Shown in pieces: positions 54,121 through 64,000 of a DNA stretch of 64,000 bases. Made by a program: the position numbers and the translations under genes. This DNA is from Dipteris shenzhenensis (taxonomy: Eukaryota; Polypodiophyta; Polypodiopsida; Gleicheniales): NCBI GenBank assembly GCA_047967505.1, contig CM106541.1. One strand, 5' to 3'. The notes under the pieces were generated by a model. It was given only the letters and a program-made list of their open reading frames with translations. It did no database searches and was not told the origin of the DNA. Numbering within the stretch: the first letter of the stretch is position 1; each line of letters begins with the position of its first letter.

Positions 54121-56590
54121 CTATGATCTACTGTAAGAGATAATGAGCCTGCGTTACATCAGTTAAGAATGAGAGTCTTTGGGTTTGGATTTGAAGTGCA
54201 CAAATAAATTGATGGAAAAAGCGACTAGCAACACCAAAATACTTGTGTGAGGGCTGTTTACCATCATTATTACTATGCCCATCTACAAAGGGGTCATGTG
54301 CAAGTTTTTCAAGTCCAAAAAACTTGAGAAGAAACCTTGACATAGCTTGTCATGTTGTGAGTATTTCCCTGGCCAGTTGTTGCGATGACTTTTTTTTTGT
54401 CCCCCAAAATTTTTCCTTTATGTATTCTCCCAATGGCTGGTTGTTCTAAGAGAGTTTTTAGGTTGTCGATGATGTTTTTCCTTGATGTGTGCATAGGCTT
54501 GACACAAGTGTAAAGTAATTTTGAGGTAGGAGGATGTTACGTTCCCTCCAGACATAATGTGAGCTAGCACTAGAATGGGGTGAGGTCCTAGCACATGACC
54601 AGACCTAAAGTAAGCATGAGTCTAGTCAATCCTACACCTCGACTGGTGAGTGTCTATGGTATGGGATTGGTGGGTATTTATGGTATGGGACATAAACGCT
54701 TGAGAGACAGCGTGGGCTTGGTGCTGGCCTAGCCTGAGGCTCGGTGGGAGATCCAATGTACTAGATTTGTGGTTAGGCCAGCTCTCCCTATGTGATCCAT
54801 TCTAACATTTCGGTATTTGCAAGAATGGAGTGTTCGGAGTATGCGACCGTGGACACACCCAAATATAGGCCTCGCTAACATGTGCTTGGGTGCATGTTTC
54901 AACTAGACTCTCCAAGGACTTCATGTATGATTGGGCTAGCCTATCTTTTCTTGTCGAAAGTGCCCATTGTTCCGACTCTTGAAGTTGCAGTGCCTCTATT
55001 TCTTCATCAGCCATGTTGTCGTTTTAGTGGATTACTTGGAGGACACCTTTAGCCCCAAAGTTGGCTTATGTGGAAATCAGTTGTCTTGCCCAACATGCTA
55101 AAAAAATTGTGGTAAATTATAGACGACAAGTCATCCTTCTACTAATCCATTTCTTTGCATCTCACGTAAAGCATCCATCTATAGATGTCCATATAGCTGT
55201 GCCACTTGCGGCAATGGGTGTTTGCTTGAGTAGTCAGTGCTGTCACCCTAAAGACACCTTTTTTTTATGTTGCTTGTGTCGCCGGTTCCTTATCTATAAT
55301 GTATACACTTTGATACTTTTTTTCCTTTCATAGTAATTCCATGGATAGAGAGATGTTCTTAAAAAGCTTTGAAACAGGGAAATCTTTAGACAAATCTTGG
55401 TCTCAATATCACATATTCTCTTCAACTGACACTTCGTGTTGTTCCCCATGGTGACAAATTGAAATACTCCTTACAGGTTAGCCAAAGCTGAACTATGGGA
55501 TCTATGTAACCCTCAATCCACAAGCTACCTATAAACACCTTGACACGGTGTAGGCTAGCGCGTCATTGTCCAACCATAGATCCTCGCAAGGATCATCCCC
55601 AAGCTAGAGGTCAAGCAAAACCCGGACTAGTGATCTCTTAGGTATCCTAGCTAGGTATTCTTAGGGGTTCTCACTCCCAAAAGTGCCCCAAATGAGCTAA
55701 GGCTTACACTTGTATAGGCATAGGGTGTCCTAGGTGTCTCAATTATAAGAGTACCCTAACTATACCAAAGGTATGTCATCTCGGGTTAGGCCTACATGAC
55801 CCTAAGTTAACTTGACCTGCAATGGAATGGAGTGAGGGAGTGGAAAAGGGAGGAAGGGAATGGTAAAGGAAAAGGGGGTTGGAGGGAATGGATGGGGAAA
55901 TGGTGGGACTGTGGGAGGAAGGGAATGGAAGAAATGTGGGAGGGAGGGAACGGAAAAGACGACGAGAGGAGGGAGACGAATGGAGCGAAAGGTAGGAGGG
56001 AGTATTTGGAAAGAGAAAAGAGAGTGAAAGGAAAGAGAGAAGAGAGGGACTGGACTGCTCCTTTGCTAGGGCTCTCCTTCATCTGCATGCCAAGCTCCCA
56101 GCCCCCCCCGTCTCCGTTGTTTGTGCACCCGTCTGTGGTTGAGAAGGTTTGCCACGAGAGTCAACCACTTTTTAAATTAAAAGAACTTCCCTCATTTCTC
56201 ACCCTCCTTCCTTTTCTTCCTTGCCTTCCCCTCCACTCCTCGCCCTTTCAATTCATTCAAACTTCTCCCCCCCCCCCCCCAAAGCCCCCCTTTTTCCCTC
56301 CTCTTGCGTTCCCTGGGGCTCTCCCTGCCGCTTCCATTCATGGGCACTGTCGAGCAGGAGGCCTGGTGGAACAACTTTCCGCTGGCTAAGCATAGACCAT
56401 CCACCGAAAGGGCCGGGGGAACTTCCGAGGGGGGGCGTTCGGTGGTGCCCTCCACATGACCTTCGTATGGCAAGTGGATTCGAGGGAAGGGTGGCATACT
56501 AGCAGCTGGAAGAGCAGAATCTCAGATCTGCGAGGTGACTGCTCATGGGCTAAGCAGAGCAACTACAAAAGGTGAGAAAAAAGAGGGGAG
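54120..56590. other. No gene recognised inside the intron
   Basis: Minus frames at 54128-54494 and 54802-55014 look slightly protein-like but match no family I know. The stretch 55800-56060 is purine-rich (GGAGGGAATGG repeats), and 56160-56280 is pyrimidine-rich with a C14 run. The rest is unique sequence. Confidence 0.45.
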
Positions 56591-56595
56591 GGTAT

Positions 56596-56966
56596 AGAGA
56601 AACGATATGGTTTGCAGTGGAGCGATAAAAAATAGACGATACTCAGACACAACTGAAGAACAATCAGAAAGATGATTCCATGTAGAGAGACTGTAGAAAA
56701 GATAGGAGCAGAGGGGGCGTAACGCAGTCCTCCGTGTAGCTCGATGATGATGAAGATAAGGAGCAGATCTGGGGCAGAAGGGGCAGATCTGGAGCAGAAG
56801 AGACTGCAGCAAAGAATGGAGGAGATGAGGAGCAGCTGCAGGTCCTGTCCTGTACTTAAGAGTGTGGGGGGCTAGTGCCTTTATAGGCCTGACCTAGCTG
56901 GTCGGCCAGCTGGTCGGTGGGCCTGCCAGCTGGTCGGTGGACCTGCCAGCTGGTCGGTGGGCCTGC
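56596..56966 (-). repeat. GA-rich LTR-like repeat, copy C (deleted)
   Basis: Shares AGAGAAACGATA, GGTTTGCAGTGGAGCGAT, GATACTCAGACACAACTGAA, AGTCCTCCGTGTAGCT and the CTGGTCGG palindrome array with copies A and B, with internal deletions. The TATA region is GCCTTTATAGGCC (56878). Its end coincides with the start of the 243-bp duplication that carries part of exon 2. Confidence 0.72.
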
Positions 56967-57435
56967 CAGATGCAATAGTAACTAAGAATTTGCATGGCTG
57001 GGTTTTTGTGATATATAGTGTATGAATTGTTTCTTGTGACTGCTGTGTAATGAGTAAAACCTTTTTTTGTGGTAACAAACAAATGCAAGGTTTATAGTAG
57101 ATCTGAAGTGTTTTACTGAGTTTCTTGTTAAATTGAGTGCAGAATGCACTTAAAGATGCAGACAAGGTTTGCTTGGCAGCTATTGCTAAGTTCTGCAATG
57201 GCGTTCAGCCAGATGCAATAGTAACTAAGAATTTGCATGGCTGGGTTTTTGTGATATATAGTGTATGAATTGTTTCTTGTGACTGCTGTTCAATGAGTAA
57301 AACCTTTTTTTGTGGTAACAAACAAATGCAAGGTTTATAGTAGATCTGAAGTGTTTTACTGAGTTTCTTGTTAAATTGAGTGCAGAATGCACTTAAAGAT
57401 GCAGACAAGGTTTACTTGGCAGCTATTGCTAAGTT
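56966..57435 (+). repeat. Tandem duplication (period 243 bp) of the intron end and the start of exon 2
   Basis: 56966-57192 and 57209-57435 match almost base for base, from CCAGATGCAATAGTAACTAA to GCAGCTATTGCTAAGTT. They are separated by 16 unrelated bases. Each copy includes a TGCAG acceptor and the first 50 bases of exon 2 (57143-57192 and 57386-57435). Only the second copy runs on into the rest of the exon. Confidence 0.93.
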
Positions 57436-57476
57436 TGAAGCCATGATGACGATAAACAAAAAATATGCTCCTGGTG
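57386..57476 (+). CDS. Exon 2 of the TPR-domain protein
   Basis: After TTGAGTGCAG the 91 bases read NALKDADKVYLAAIAKFEAM and MTINKKYAPG plus one base, then a good donor G-GTAAGT. Joined in phase 0 to exon 1 this gives ...AAEGDE-NALKDADKVY..., which is the order I expect in the plant TPR-like family (a DADKV(F/Y)LAAI segment after the first TPR pair). The next exon should continue with a LFRWG-type TPR helix but is not in the window. Before 59250 I see only retroelement scraps, so the next intron may also be long. Confidence 0.7.
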
Positions 57477-57679
57477 GTAAGTGTCAGCTATCCTGAAGTT
57501 AAGATGCGTTCATCTTTGGAATTTTGTGGCTAGAAGAATCTGTGAACTTCTGAAAAACATCTTAGTCTATTGGTGAAATTTCTCGTTCTGGTTTGAAATG
57601 TAGAGTTTAATACAAAGAGCGTCTCCTTGCTCCCAAAACAGTGAAATCCATCTCTTTGTAGAGAGCCTTCTTCTATCTA

Positions 57680-57990
57680 CACACAAGTTTACTCCGCATA
57701 GACTTCCTCCTCCAAGTTACCACTCAGGAAGGCAATGAAAGATGGGCCACTTGAATTGGGCAGATGCTATCTATGTCCCATGCATGCTATTGGAGCAAAG
57801 GTGTCGTTGTAGTCAAGACCATCTACCTGTGCAGATCCTTTGGACACCAATCTTTCTTTGTACTTGTAGAGAGTGTTGTCCGACTTGTAATTTTCTTTGT
57901 ATATTGTCTTTGGCAGGTGTGGGTAATTGATCCTTTGGAGTTACCATCATGGCCGATTGGACTAGCTAATAACTGAGGTCTGCCACCCTT
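57680..57990 (-). pseudogene. Copia RT fragment
   Basis: The minus strand reads LYKYKERLVSKGSAQVDGLD, YNDTFAPIA and SGNLEEEVYAE, with frame changes. This is the front part of a Copia reverse transcriptase and lies in the intron after exon 2. Confidence 0.72.
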
Positions 57991-57999
57991 AGTTCAAGC

Positions 58000-59249
58000 C
58001 TATACCTTCACCTGTCAAGGTGCCTTGAACAAATCTTCTTCACGCACAAAATTGCTGCCCTGTGCAGCCTATATTTGACTGCAGTCAGCCTCAGTCTGAG
58101 GCCTACATCACCTATCTATTGTTAGAAAACAAAATAGGGGTGGAGGTTTCTTACTACAGCCAACACTCCCCAAGCAAATATCATTCTTTCCTTAATGTGT
58201 ACACAAGTGCACAGAGAGAGAGAGAGAGAGATTAATCTTAGGCCTTTGTGTGGACCTAGTTTCTCATGTCTGCAAGAGGTACCATGGAGGCCTACATCAT
58301 GTGGTGACCAGAGGTGATTTACAAAGACTATAAGGACAAAACATATAACCATAACATTGTTTTTGGAGTACTACTCCATGTAGAGAACCTCAAAATTGAC
58401 TATATGACCAAGTGATTATAAAAGTTCAAAGATATTGAACCTCAAAAGATAAAATCTTTATTTTCTTCTACCACAAAGTTTGTGACTTCATTTGCTGATG
58501 GAGTTCTCTCTTCAACCAGATTTGCCATGCTTTTCTTCTTCTCGTTGCATAGCAGTAGAACTAGCATGATCAAGACAAAATGCTTTGGATCCTTTGGCAA
58601 AATGTCTTCAAGAGTATCTTTCATATGAGCATCAATATGCATAACATATGCATCATAGCAAGTACAAATAAGAGCCAACATATTGCAACTCATTCTTATG
58701 CATAGGATTATCACTTCATTGGACTTGAGTAGCATTAAGCCACCCTTCATATGCTTGCGTAGACAAAGCATAAACCTAATCTCTACTCCGAGTCTAGGCT
58801 ATGGTGCTGTGTGGTTACCCTTCTGCAATAGCAATTGGAACTGCTGAGTATGCTGCTGCAGGGACCTTGGAGGGGCTAGAGGCTGCACTAGGCTGGAGAG
58901 GAAGGCTGAATTGCTGAGGGAGCTGGATGAGAAATGAGGGGGTTAAGGGGACCCTTAAATAGGGGCTGGAGTGCCCTGATTTGGGCCGACCCACGAGCCC
59001 TAGATAGCCGACCAGCCAGTTGGCTGGTTGGCTGGCTGGTTCGGCCCTAAAACCCAGCACAATGGGCTGCCTAGGGAGGGGCAGAGGTAGCCTAATAAAG
59101 GCGCCTTCCCCCAGCCCTTTTCCCTTGCTTTGGAGCTGCCTCAAGGGGCCTTTCTAGGGCTCCTACCTTGGCTGCTCCTGCTCTCTTCACTTAGGCCAGC
59201 CCTTGGGGGCCCTTCTGGGCTCCTACCCTAGGCTAAGACCTAGACCTAG
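58000..59249. other. No gene recognised; includes a (GA)n LINE-tail-like site
   Basis: (GA)n at 58212-58230 followed by ATTAATCTTAGGCCTTTGTG, similar in layout to the LINE tails. The minus frame 58442-58771 is unrecognised. GGCTGGTTGGCTGGCTGGTT and similar lie near 59020. Confidence 0.45.
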
Positions 59250-60155
59250 TGTCACGAGGGCGTGATTTCTGGCGCATGCATGTTGGCCTGCATGTGGGCA
59301 GTACCTTGGGAAAACAAGGAGCGAGGGCATGGGTTGCTTGAGGTGCTAGAACCCCTAGCAAATTGTGCCTTGGGGGTCAAAATTGTGGTTTGGACCAGAA
59401 AGGGGTCAAAATACCCTTAGTTTTGAAGTCGATCATTCGTGGGGTTTTAAAAAGGTCCCACTAGAGGGGGCCTAGGGGCAAATTAAAGACCTTTGGGGCA
59501 AGCCTAGACGTGGGCTGCCATGTGGCATGCCCATGCATTTTTCCTTTTGGAAAGGAAGGCCTTAGAAGGCCAAAAGGGAAAATGGCGACAGGATTTTACT
59601 CAGACTGTGTGGGCGCCAAAAAACGGAGTAGGCTGGTGGCCGTACGACGGTACGGAATGTTTTTGAGAACCGGGTGCAGCCGTGCGTACGGACTGGCAGT
59701 GGAAGGTAAAGCTGTTGCAGTACGGACCGTACGGACAATGCGTACATGAGCATTAAGTGCAGCTGTACGGGCTGGTGCCGTACGAATTGTATGGGCTCTA
59801 CGGAAGGTATGGGCTACTTGATGGCCATGGGCTACAAGGTGTTGGCTTTAAGGTTGTATGGTGTAATGAAGGGTAAAAAGGGCCAAGTCAGAGGTCCTTT
59901 AGGTGGAAAATGTGGAGGGACTATATAAGTCTCTATCCACTCCCTACTATGTACTTTTTGATGTGACATCTAATCCTATCTACTCTCCCTTCCTCCTTGC
60001 CTACGCTCACTCACTCTCTCTCTCTCTCTCTCTTCCCTACTCCCTCTCATTATCTCCCTCTCTTTCCTATCTCATTCTCTCTCTCCTACCCCTTCTCCTC
60101 CCTTCTTCCCCGATCTCTCTCCCCTTCTAAATCCACCCCTACCCCCTTTTCTACA
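59250..60155 (+). repeat. 5' LTR of the second Gypsy
   Basis: 906 bp if the TGTCACG start is right. U3 holds a GTAC cluster (59642-59783). A TATATAAG box lies near 59921 (GGGACTATATAAGTCTC). The end is CT-rich (60005-60150). Confidence 0.72.
59642..59783. promoter_or_regulatory. Cluster of CGTAC/GTACG sites in U3
   Basis: Eight GTAC cores in 142 bp, seven of them flanked by G or C as GTACG or CGTACG, including the palindrome CCGTACGG. CGTAC is the core bound by plant SBP-box proteins; a regulatory role is inference. Confidence 0.7.
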
Positions 60156-60168
60156 TTGGTATCAGAGC
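60156..60168 (+). other. Primer-binding site of the second Gypsy
   Basis: TTGGTATCAGAGC, complementary to initiator tRNA-Met, directly after the LTR end. Confidence 0.9.
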
Positions 60169-60699
60169 CCCGACTCTGGCACCTTTGTTTCCAGTAGCTG
60201 CGCCTTGGCGTCTATTACTAGCAAGCAAAGACTCGTCCGTTGAAAACCAGCTTTCAGGAGGAGCTCGATCGCTCCACTCAAGCCCTGAATCAGTTGCTCA
60301 ACCCCATCAGCCCCTCAGCCGTCAGCTAGGCTGCATAGCGGGCACACGTCCGCCCGTTAGCACCGTCAGCCTCTCCGTTCCGTTCATGCCTTGTTCCGGA
60401 AAGGCCGTTCCATCTATTTGCATATCTATAGGAAGTTTTCCCTTTGTCCCGTCCAGCCCGTTTCGTCACGCCTAGCCTCGTTCTGTGCGTCTACATCCCG
60501 ACCTGCATTCCGTCCGTCCAGCACTTTCCGTGAGCATCCCATCCAACACATTTCCCCAACTGCCGTCCGCATGTCTCCCTCCCATTCTATCTGCCCGTCC
60601 GCTCCCATGCGCCACTCGTCTACTCGTCTCGCCGCCCGTTCCGTGCCAGTCTGTGCCTGTCTGTGCCTGTGCGCTGCCATCCACGCCCACCTGCAAACC

Positions 60700-60930
60700 T
60701 TAGCCTCTAAGGTTGGGATTAGTTGGTTGGTTAGGTTAGTTTAGGTCTGGTTAGGTCTAACTAGTTAGTGGGTTGAGTTACTTTGGTTAGGTTTAGTTAG
60801 TTAGGTTGGGTTTAGGTTCAGTTAGTTGGGCTAGGTTAGGTTAATACTAACTAGGGTTAAATGGCCAAGTTAGGTTACCTTAGGTCAATGTCCTAACTGT
60901 CTTACCAGCCTTTAGGCTAGGAGTCCTAAG
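60700..60930 (+). repeat. TTAGG-rich low-complexity stretch in the leader
   Basis: About 200 bp built from GGTTAGGTTTAG, GGTTGGG and TTAGTTAG phrases, resembling a scrambled plant telomere repeat (TTTAGGG) but with no regular period. Confidence 0.65.
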
Positions 60931-61183
60931 TGTCCTAGGCGACTTAGGGTCCTTTTTTTTTTTTTAAAGGACTAAAAAATTTCTAGCCTCTTTAAGGAGG
61001 TTTCCACAGCCCTATTGTGGCTTATTCCCCGTTTCAAAGCTTCTTCGATGACCTTTCTTCCAAGCCTCTCCATCGATCTTTTTCGTGTTTCCACACACAC
61101 TCTCATGTGCTCATTACAGCAGGGATTTGCTACCCATTTTCTCTTTGTCTACATTCGAGCTTCTCTCTCCAGGGCCAGTCACC

Positions 61184-62610
61184 ATGCCACCGAAGCACGC
61201 CCCTCGTGATATATTGCATGCTAGCAATGAGGCTGCTTAGTATGAGCAAGTGCCTGCCACAATGGTTGCATCCACTGGTGGTACGGAGGTTCCTTCCACT
61301 CAGCCTCTCTCTCCTGTATCCCAGGAAGTGCAAGTAGTGCAGATGCAATTTTTGGATGCCCTTTCCTCTATGCTCCAAGGTGCTTTCTGCCAGATAGAAC
61401 AGGAGTTTAGCCAGCAGCTTACCACAGCCATGGCTATGCAGGATACTGCTCTTGCCCAGATGGGACAACAGATTGGTCAGCAGATCACATCTACCATTGC
61501 TATGCAAGATAAGGGTAAGCAGCTCACACCCCAGCAAGACGACCACTTAGACAGTCAGTATGTTTTGTTTGGTCCACGCAAAGGTTTTATGGCAGATGCC
61601 CGCCGTGCCTATGAGCATTAATCTTCTAAACCATTGCATGTACCCCAGCATGGGGGTTATCTGGACTTAGATGATGCATTTTCTGTGCCACAGAGCACCT
61701 TCATGCAAGATGTCAGGCCATCTTTTGGCTCACAGCTTTTTGCATCTATGTAGGTTGAGCCGTCTCTTTTGGGCCGACCCGTTGGTGTGCATCCAGTTAG
61801 TGCTCCTTTCACCACACCAGCGAGTATGCCTGGAGCTGGCTTTGGTTTTTATGGCAGCCCACTCCCCTGGGAGAGAGGTCAGTCCTCTTCTCAGCCCTTT
61901 GGTATGCCATCATTTCGGAGAGATGCATTTGGCAGAGAGACCCAACCCGGGGTTCATGCACCTATCGCTCCGCCAGCGAGAACATATAGCCAGACGTAGC
62001 CAATGCATCAGATGGCAGTAGCTACTATGCAACAGGGAGTCTGTGGTGGGCAGCAAGCCACTCTTGATGACATGTTGGCAGATTCTTTGCGTGCATACAA
62101 AGCCCTACCTAAGGCCATCAAACTTGAGATGTCCTTCTCTGATTATGTGAACCTCAAGCGTGATGATGCCCGCACTTCTAGAGGTTACACACACAAGAAT
62201 TATGCAGCCAAGGATATCAAGGACAAACTCACAATGCATAAGTTTAAAGGGGACACTCGTACTCCCAATGAGTTGGAGGAGTGGCTCACGAAGCTGGAAG
62301 ACTATTTTCGCTTCTACCCCAAGTGTGAGGAGGAGCGCATCATTTTTGTAGGTATGCATATGCAGGACTATGCCCACACATGGTGGCGATACATGAGGGA
62401 TTCCCCTGCAGAGACCAACCACTTGGAGGGGTTTCAAAGAATTGATGGTCACTACATTTGTATCCCCACTTGTCTTGGATCAATACTTGGCTGAATTTTA
62501 TGCCTTGTCGCAGACCGGTGCGGTCCAAGAGTACTTGCAACGCTTTTGGAGGCTTTCCCTGTTTGTGCAAGACGTATCTGAAAAGGGAAAGCTGCTGTGA
62601 AGGCACATAA
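61184..62610 (+). pseudogene. Second Gypsy gag (capsid part)
   Basis: Opens MPPKHAPRDILHASNEAA with an in-frame TAG at 61238. Further stops lie near 61619, 61751 and 61997, all in one frame, and a shift follows near 62450. Recognisable parts: a Gln-rich coiled-coil (QMQFLDALSSMLQGAF), then the capsid HKFKGDTRTPNELEEWLTKL, MHMQDYAHTWWRYM, and after the shift FVSPLVLDQYLAEFYALSQ and YLQRFWRLSLFVQDV. This is the retrotransposon-gag domain. It is an inactive copy. Confidence 0.82.
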
Positions 62611-63010
62611 CCTTCAAACAATTGAGCATGCAGCCCAATTGGCAGAGGTATTTGAGCCCAAATATGCTGGCAAATATAAGATGACAGCAGGCAGCACATA
62701 TGGGAATGTAAATGAGGTTGAGAAGCAGCCTAAAATGACTGATTGGAATGAAAGAAAATCAGCAGCAGCACCATTTCCGAGGTTTCCCACAGTTACATGC
62801 AGCAAGATGCCATATGCTAAGCCATACAGGTCATTTGATGCTAAGCCAGGAGCTAAGCCAAGTGTTGGGATTGAAAAATCAGAAGTTAAACAACACACCA
62901 AGGCTATTATGGACAGCAGAAAGTGGGCAAACTTATGCTTTAAGTGTGGTGAGAAGTGGACTCTTGAGCATCGGGAAGTTTGTAAAATGCGTAACAGTGG
63001 TACAGCATGA
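62597..63010 (+). pseudogene. Second Gypsy gag (nucleocapsid part)
   Basis: The frame KAHNLQTIEHAAQLAEVFEP to the zinc-knuckle-like CFKCGEKWTLEHREVC, which has one residue more than usual between the second Cys and the His. It ends at a TGA that overlaps the next frame's ATG (63007). Confidence 0.78.
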
Positions 63011-64000
63011 TTATTGAGATATCAGAGGATGAGGATTTGATGGATGCTTCTGAGACTTTGGATGCCACTCATGATGATTCAGAGGGTGCACAAATCGTGG
63101 AAGAAGCTCCAGATGTTGGAGCCACGAAGGGGGCTGATTTCCCCTTTGATCCCGGTGGTGCTAATGAACGTAATATGGATGGTATACAATCCGATGACAC
63201 TCAGCCCACATGTAACCCGCGAGGCCATTGGCCTAAAGTCTTTCATGTGGAGCATCAGGTTGCTATGCCCTTTCTTGCGCGAGAGGATGCAAATGGTAAT
63301 GCTCCTGTGGACGAGGAGATCTATTGGGATGCACAGCAAACAATTTATGCTATCTCTTCTCATGCATTGATGGGTGCCAAAAGTGCTGAAACTATCAGAT
63401 TGAAAGGACAAATTAATGGCAGGATTGTTCACATGCTTGTGGACAACGGTAGCACTCATAGTTTCATCAATTCTAAGATCTTACAGAAGGCGGGATTGAT
63501 TGCTACTGAGATTGATCATGGGCTGAGAGTAGAGGTGGCAAATGGACAGCATTTGGTCAGTAAATTTTGTTGCCAAGATGCAAGGATCAAGCTCTCTGAG
63601 GATTATGAATTTGCTGGGGATCTCTTGGCATTGGATATGGGCCCAATAGATGCTGTCCTGGGCTGCAATTGGCTGAAATCTTTGGGTAAAATCAGTGTAG
63701 ATTCGATCCAGAAAAACAATACATGGGATTTGGTGGATTTGCCCATTGGAAAGAAAGCTGTTGGGACAAAGTGAGTGTACAAGATAAAGAGAAAACTGAT
63801 AGGACTATTGACAGTGCAAGGCGAGGCTGTTTGCTAAAGGATATTCTCAGTAAAAGGGGACAGACTATGAAGAAACCTTTGCCCCGACTTCTACCATCAA
63901 ATGTGTTGTCTCATTGGCTGCTCATTTTGGGTGGAAAGTACATGAATTGCACATCAAAACAGCCTCTATCATTGGGGACTTGTACGAAGAAGTGTGTGTG
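63007..64000 (+). pseudogene. Gypsy protease fused to Copia RT
   Basis: An acidic linker is followed by the aspartic protease HMLVDNGSTHSFINSKILQK and AVLGCNWLKSLGKISVD. The active site reads D-N-G instead of D-S/T-G. At about 63700-63712 the text changes, in frame, to SIQKNNTWDLVDLPIGKKAV and GTK-stop-VYKIKRK, which is the start of a Copia RT. Then, frame-shifted, come CKARLFAKGYSQ, KGTDYEETFAPTSTIK and WKVHELHIKTAS, also Copia. No Ty3 RT lies between. Confidence 0.8.

Larger units (their letters stand above)
27774..57385 (+). other. Proposed 29.6-kb intron filled with nested transposons
   Basis: Exon 1 stops matching the TPR family at GDE (27773). The expected continuation of that family (DADKVYLAAIAKFEAMM) is found at 57386 behind a TGCAG acceptor and in phase. 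All sequence between consists of retroelement debris. Long, repeat-filled introns are known in ferns and conifers. A fusion created by misassembly is the main alternative. Confidence 0.6.
59250..64000 (+). mobile_element. Second Gypsy element, chimeric with Copia RT, cut by the window end
   Basis: Probable 5' LTR 59250-60155 (starts TGTCACGAGGG, ends TTCTACA), primer-binding site TTGGTATCAGAGC (60156-60168), leader, decayed gag (61184-62610), knuckle (62900-63000), protease (63007-63700). The frame then passes straight into Copia RT sequence. The 3' half is outside the window, so its LTR and target duplication cannot be checked. Confidence 0.8.

Noticed and set aside
55832-56389. 185-codon plus-strand frame
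   Set aside because: The first half translates GGAGGGAATGG-type repeats and the second half pyrimidine-rich DNA. There is no domain.
60700-60930. Interstitial telomere
   Set aside because: TTAGG-like phrases occur but no regular TTTAGGG tandem repeat is present.

Overview
The window comes from the nuclear genome of a land plant with a large, repeat-packed genome and very long introns. A fern, lycophyte or gymnosperm fits best, with a lean towards a fern. The evidence is plant-type Copia and Gypsy elements primed by initiator tRNA-Met (TGGTATCAGAGC), a chromodomain Gypsy polyprotein, a CACTA transposase, a copy of the plastid trnA-UGC intron, and one intron-containing host gene. I see no bacterial-style operons, no CRISPR array and no clear nuclear rRNA or tRNA gene.

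Layout. 1-6960: CACTA-like DNA transposon, with an intron-containing tnp2-type transposase on the minus strand, a decayed second gene on the plus strand, and blocks of GCGTCTATA-like repeats between and beyond them. 7757-15052: complete Copia element (minus) with identical 257-bp LTRs and target duplication GGCCC. Part of its gag lies in inverted orientation. 15058-26500: mostly gene-free, with diverged tandem repeats and a decayed PIF1-like helicase piece. 26652-27773 and 57386-57476: two exons of a probable plastid TPR protein on the plus strand. If they are joined as they read, the intron between them is 29.6 kb.

That intron is a nest of transposons. It holds a decayed Gypsy (28.2-32.4 kb), copies of a GA-rich LTR-like family (32.4-34.8 and 56.6-57.0 kb), a Copia scrap (34.8-35.6 kb), and a head-to-tail series of minus-strand LINEs with (TC)n tails (35.6-54.1 kb). 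The LINEs in turn carry a 2.2-kb non-autonomous LTR element holding plastid DNA (38613-40819), a Copia LTR (44354-44885) and a full chromodomain Gypsy (45243-53048). From 59250 to the end of the window there is a second, chimeric Gypsy element on the plus strand, in which a Ty3-type protease runs directly into a Copia reverse transcriptase.

Recurring theme. Three of the LTR elements carry dense homotypic clusters of short plant transcription-factor-like sites: ACGT cores in the leaders of the Copia and the chromodomain Gypsy, palindromic TTGAC arrays in the LTR of that Gypsy, and GTAC cores in the LTR of the second Gypsy. Whether these sites drive expression is inference; the clusters themselves can be read directly.
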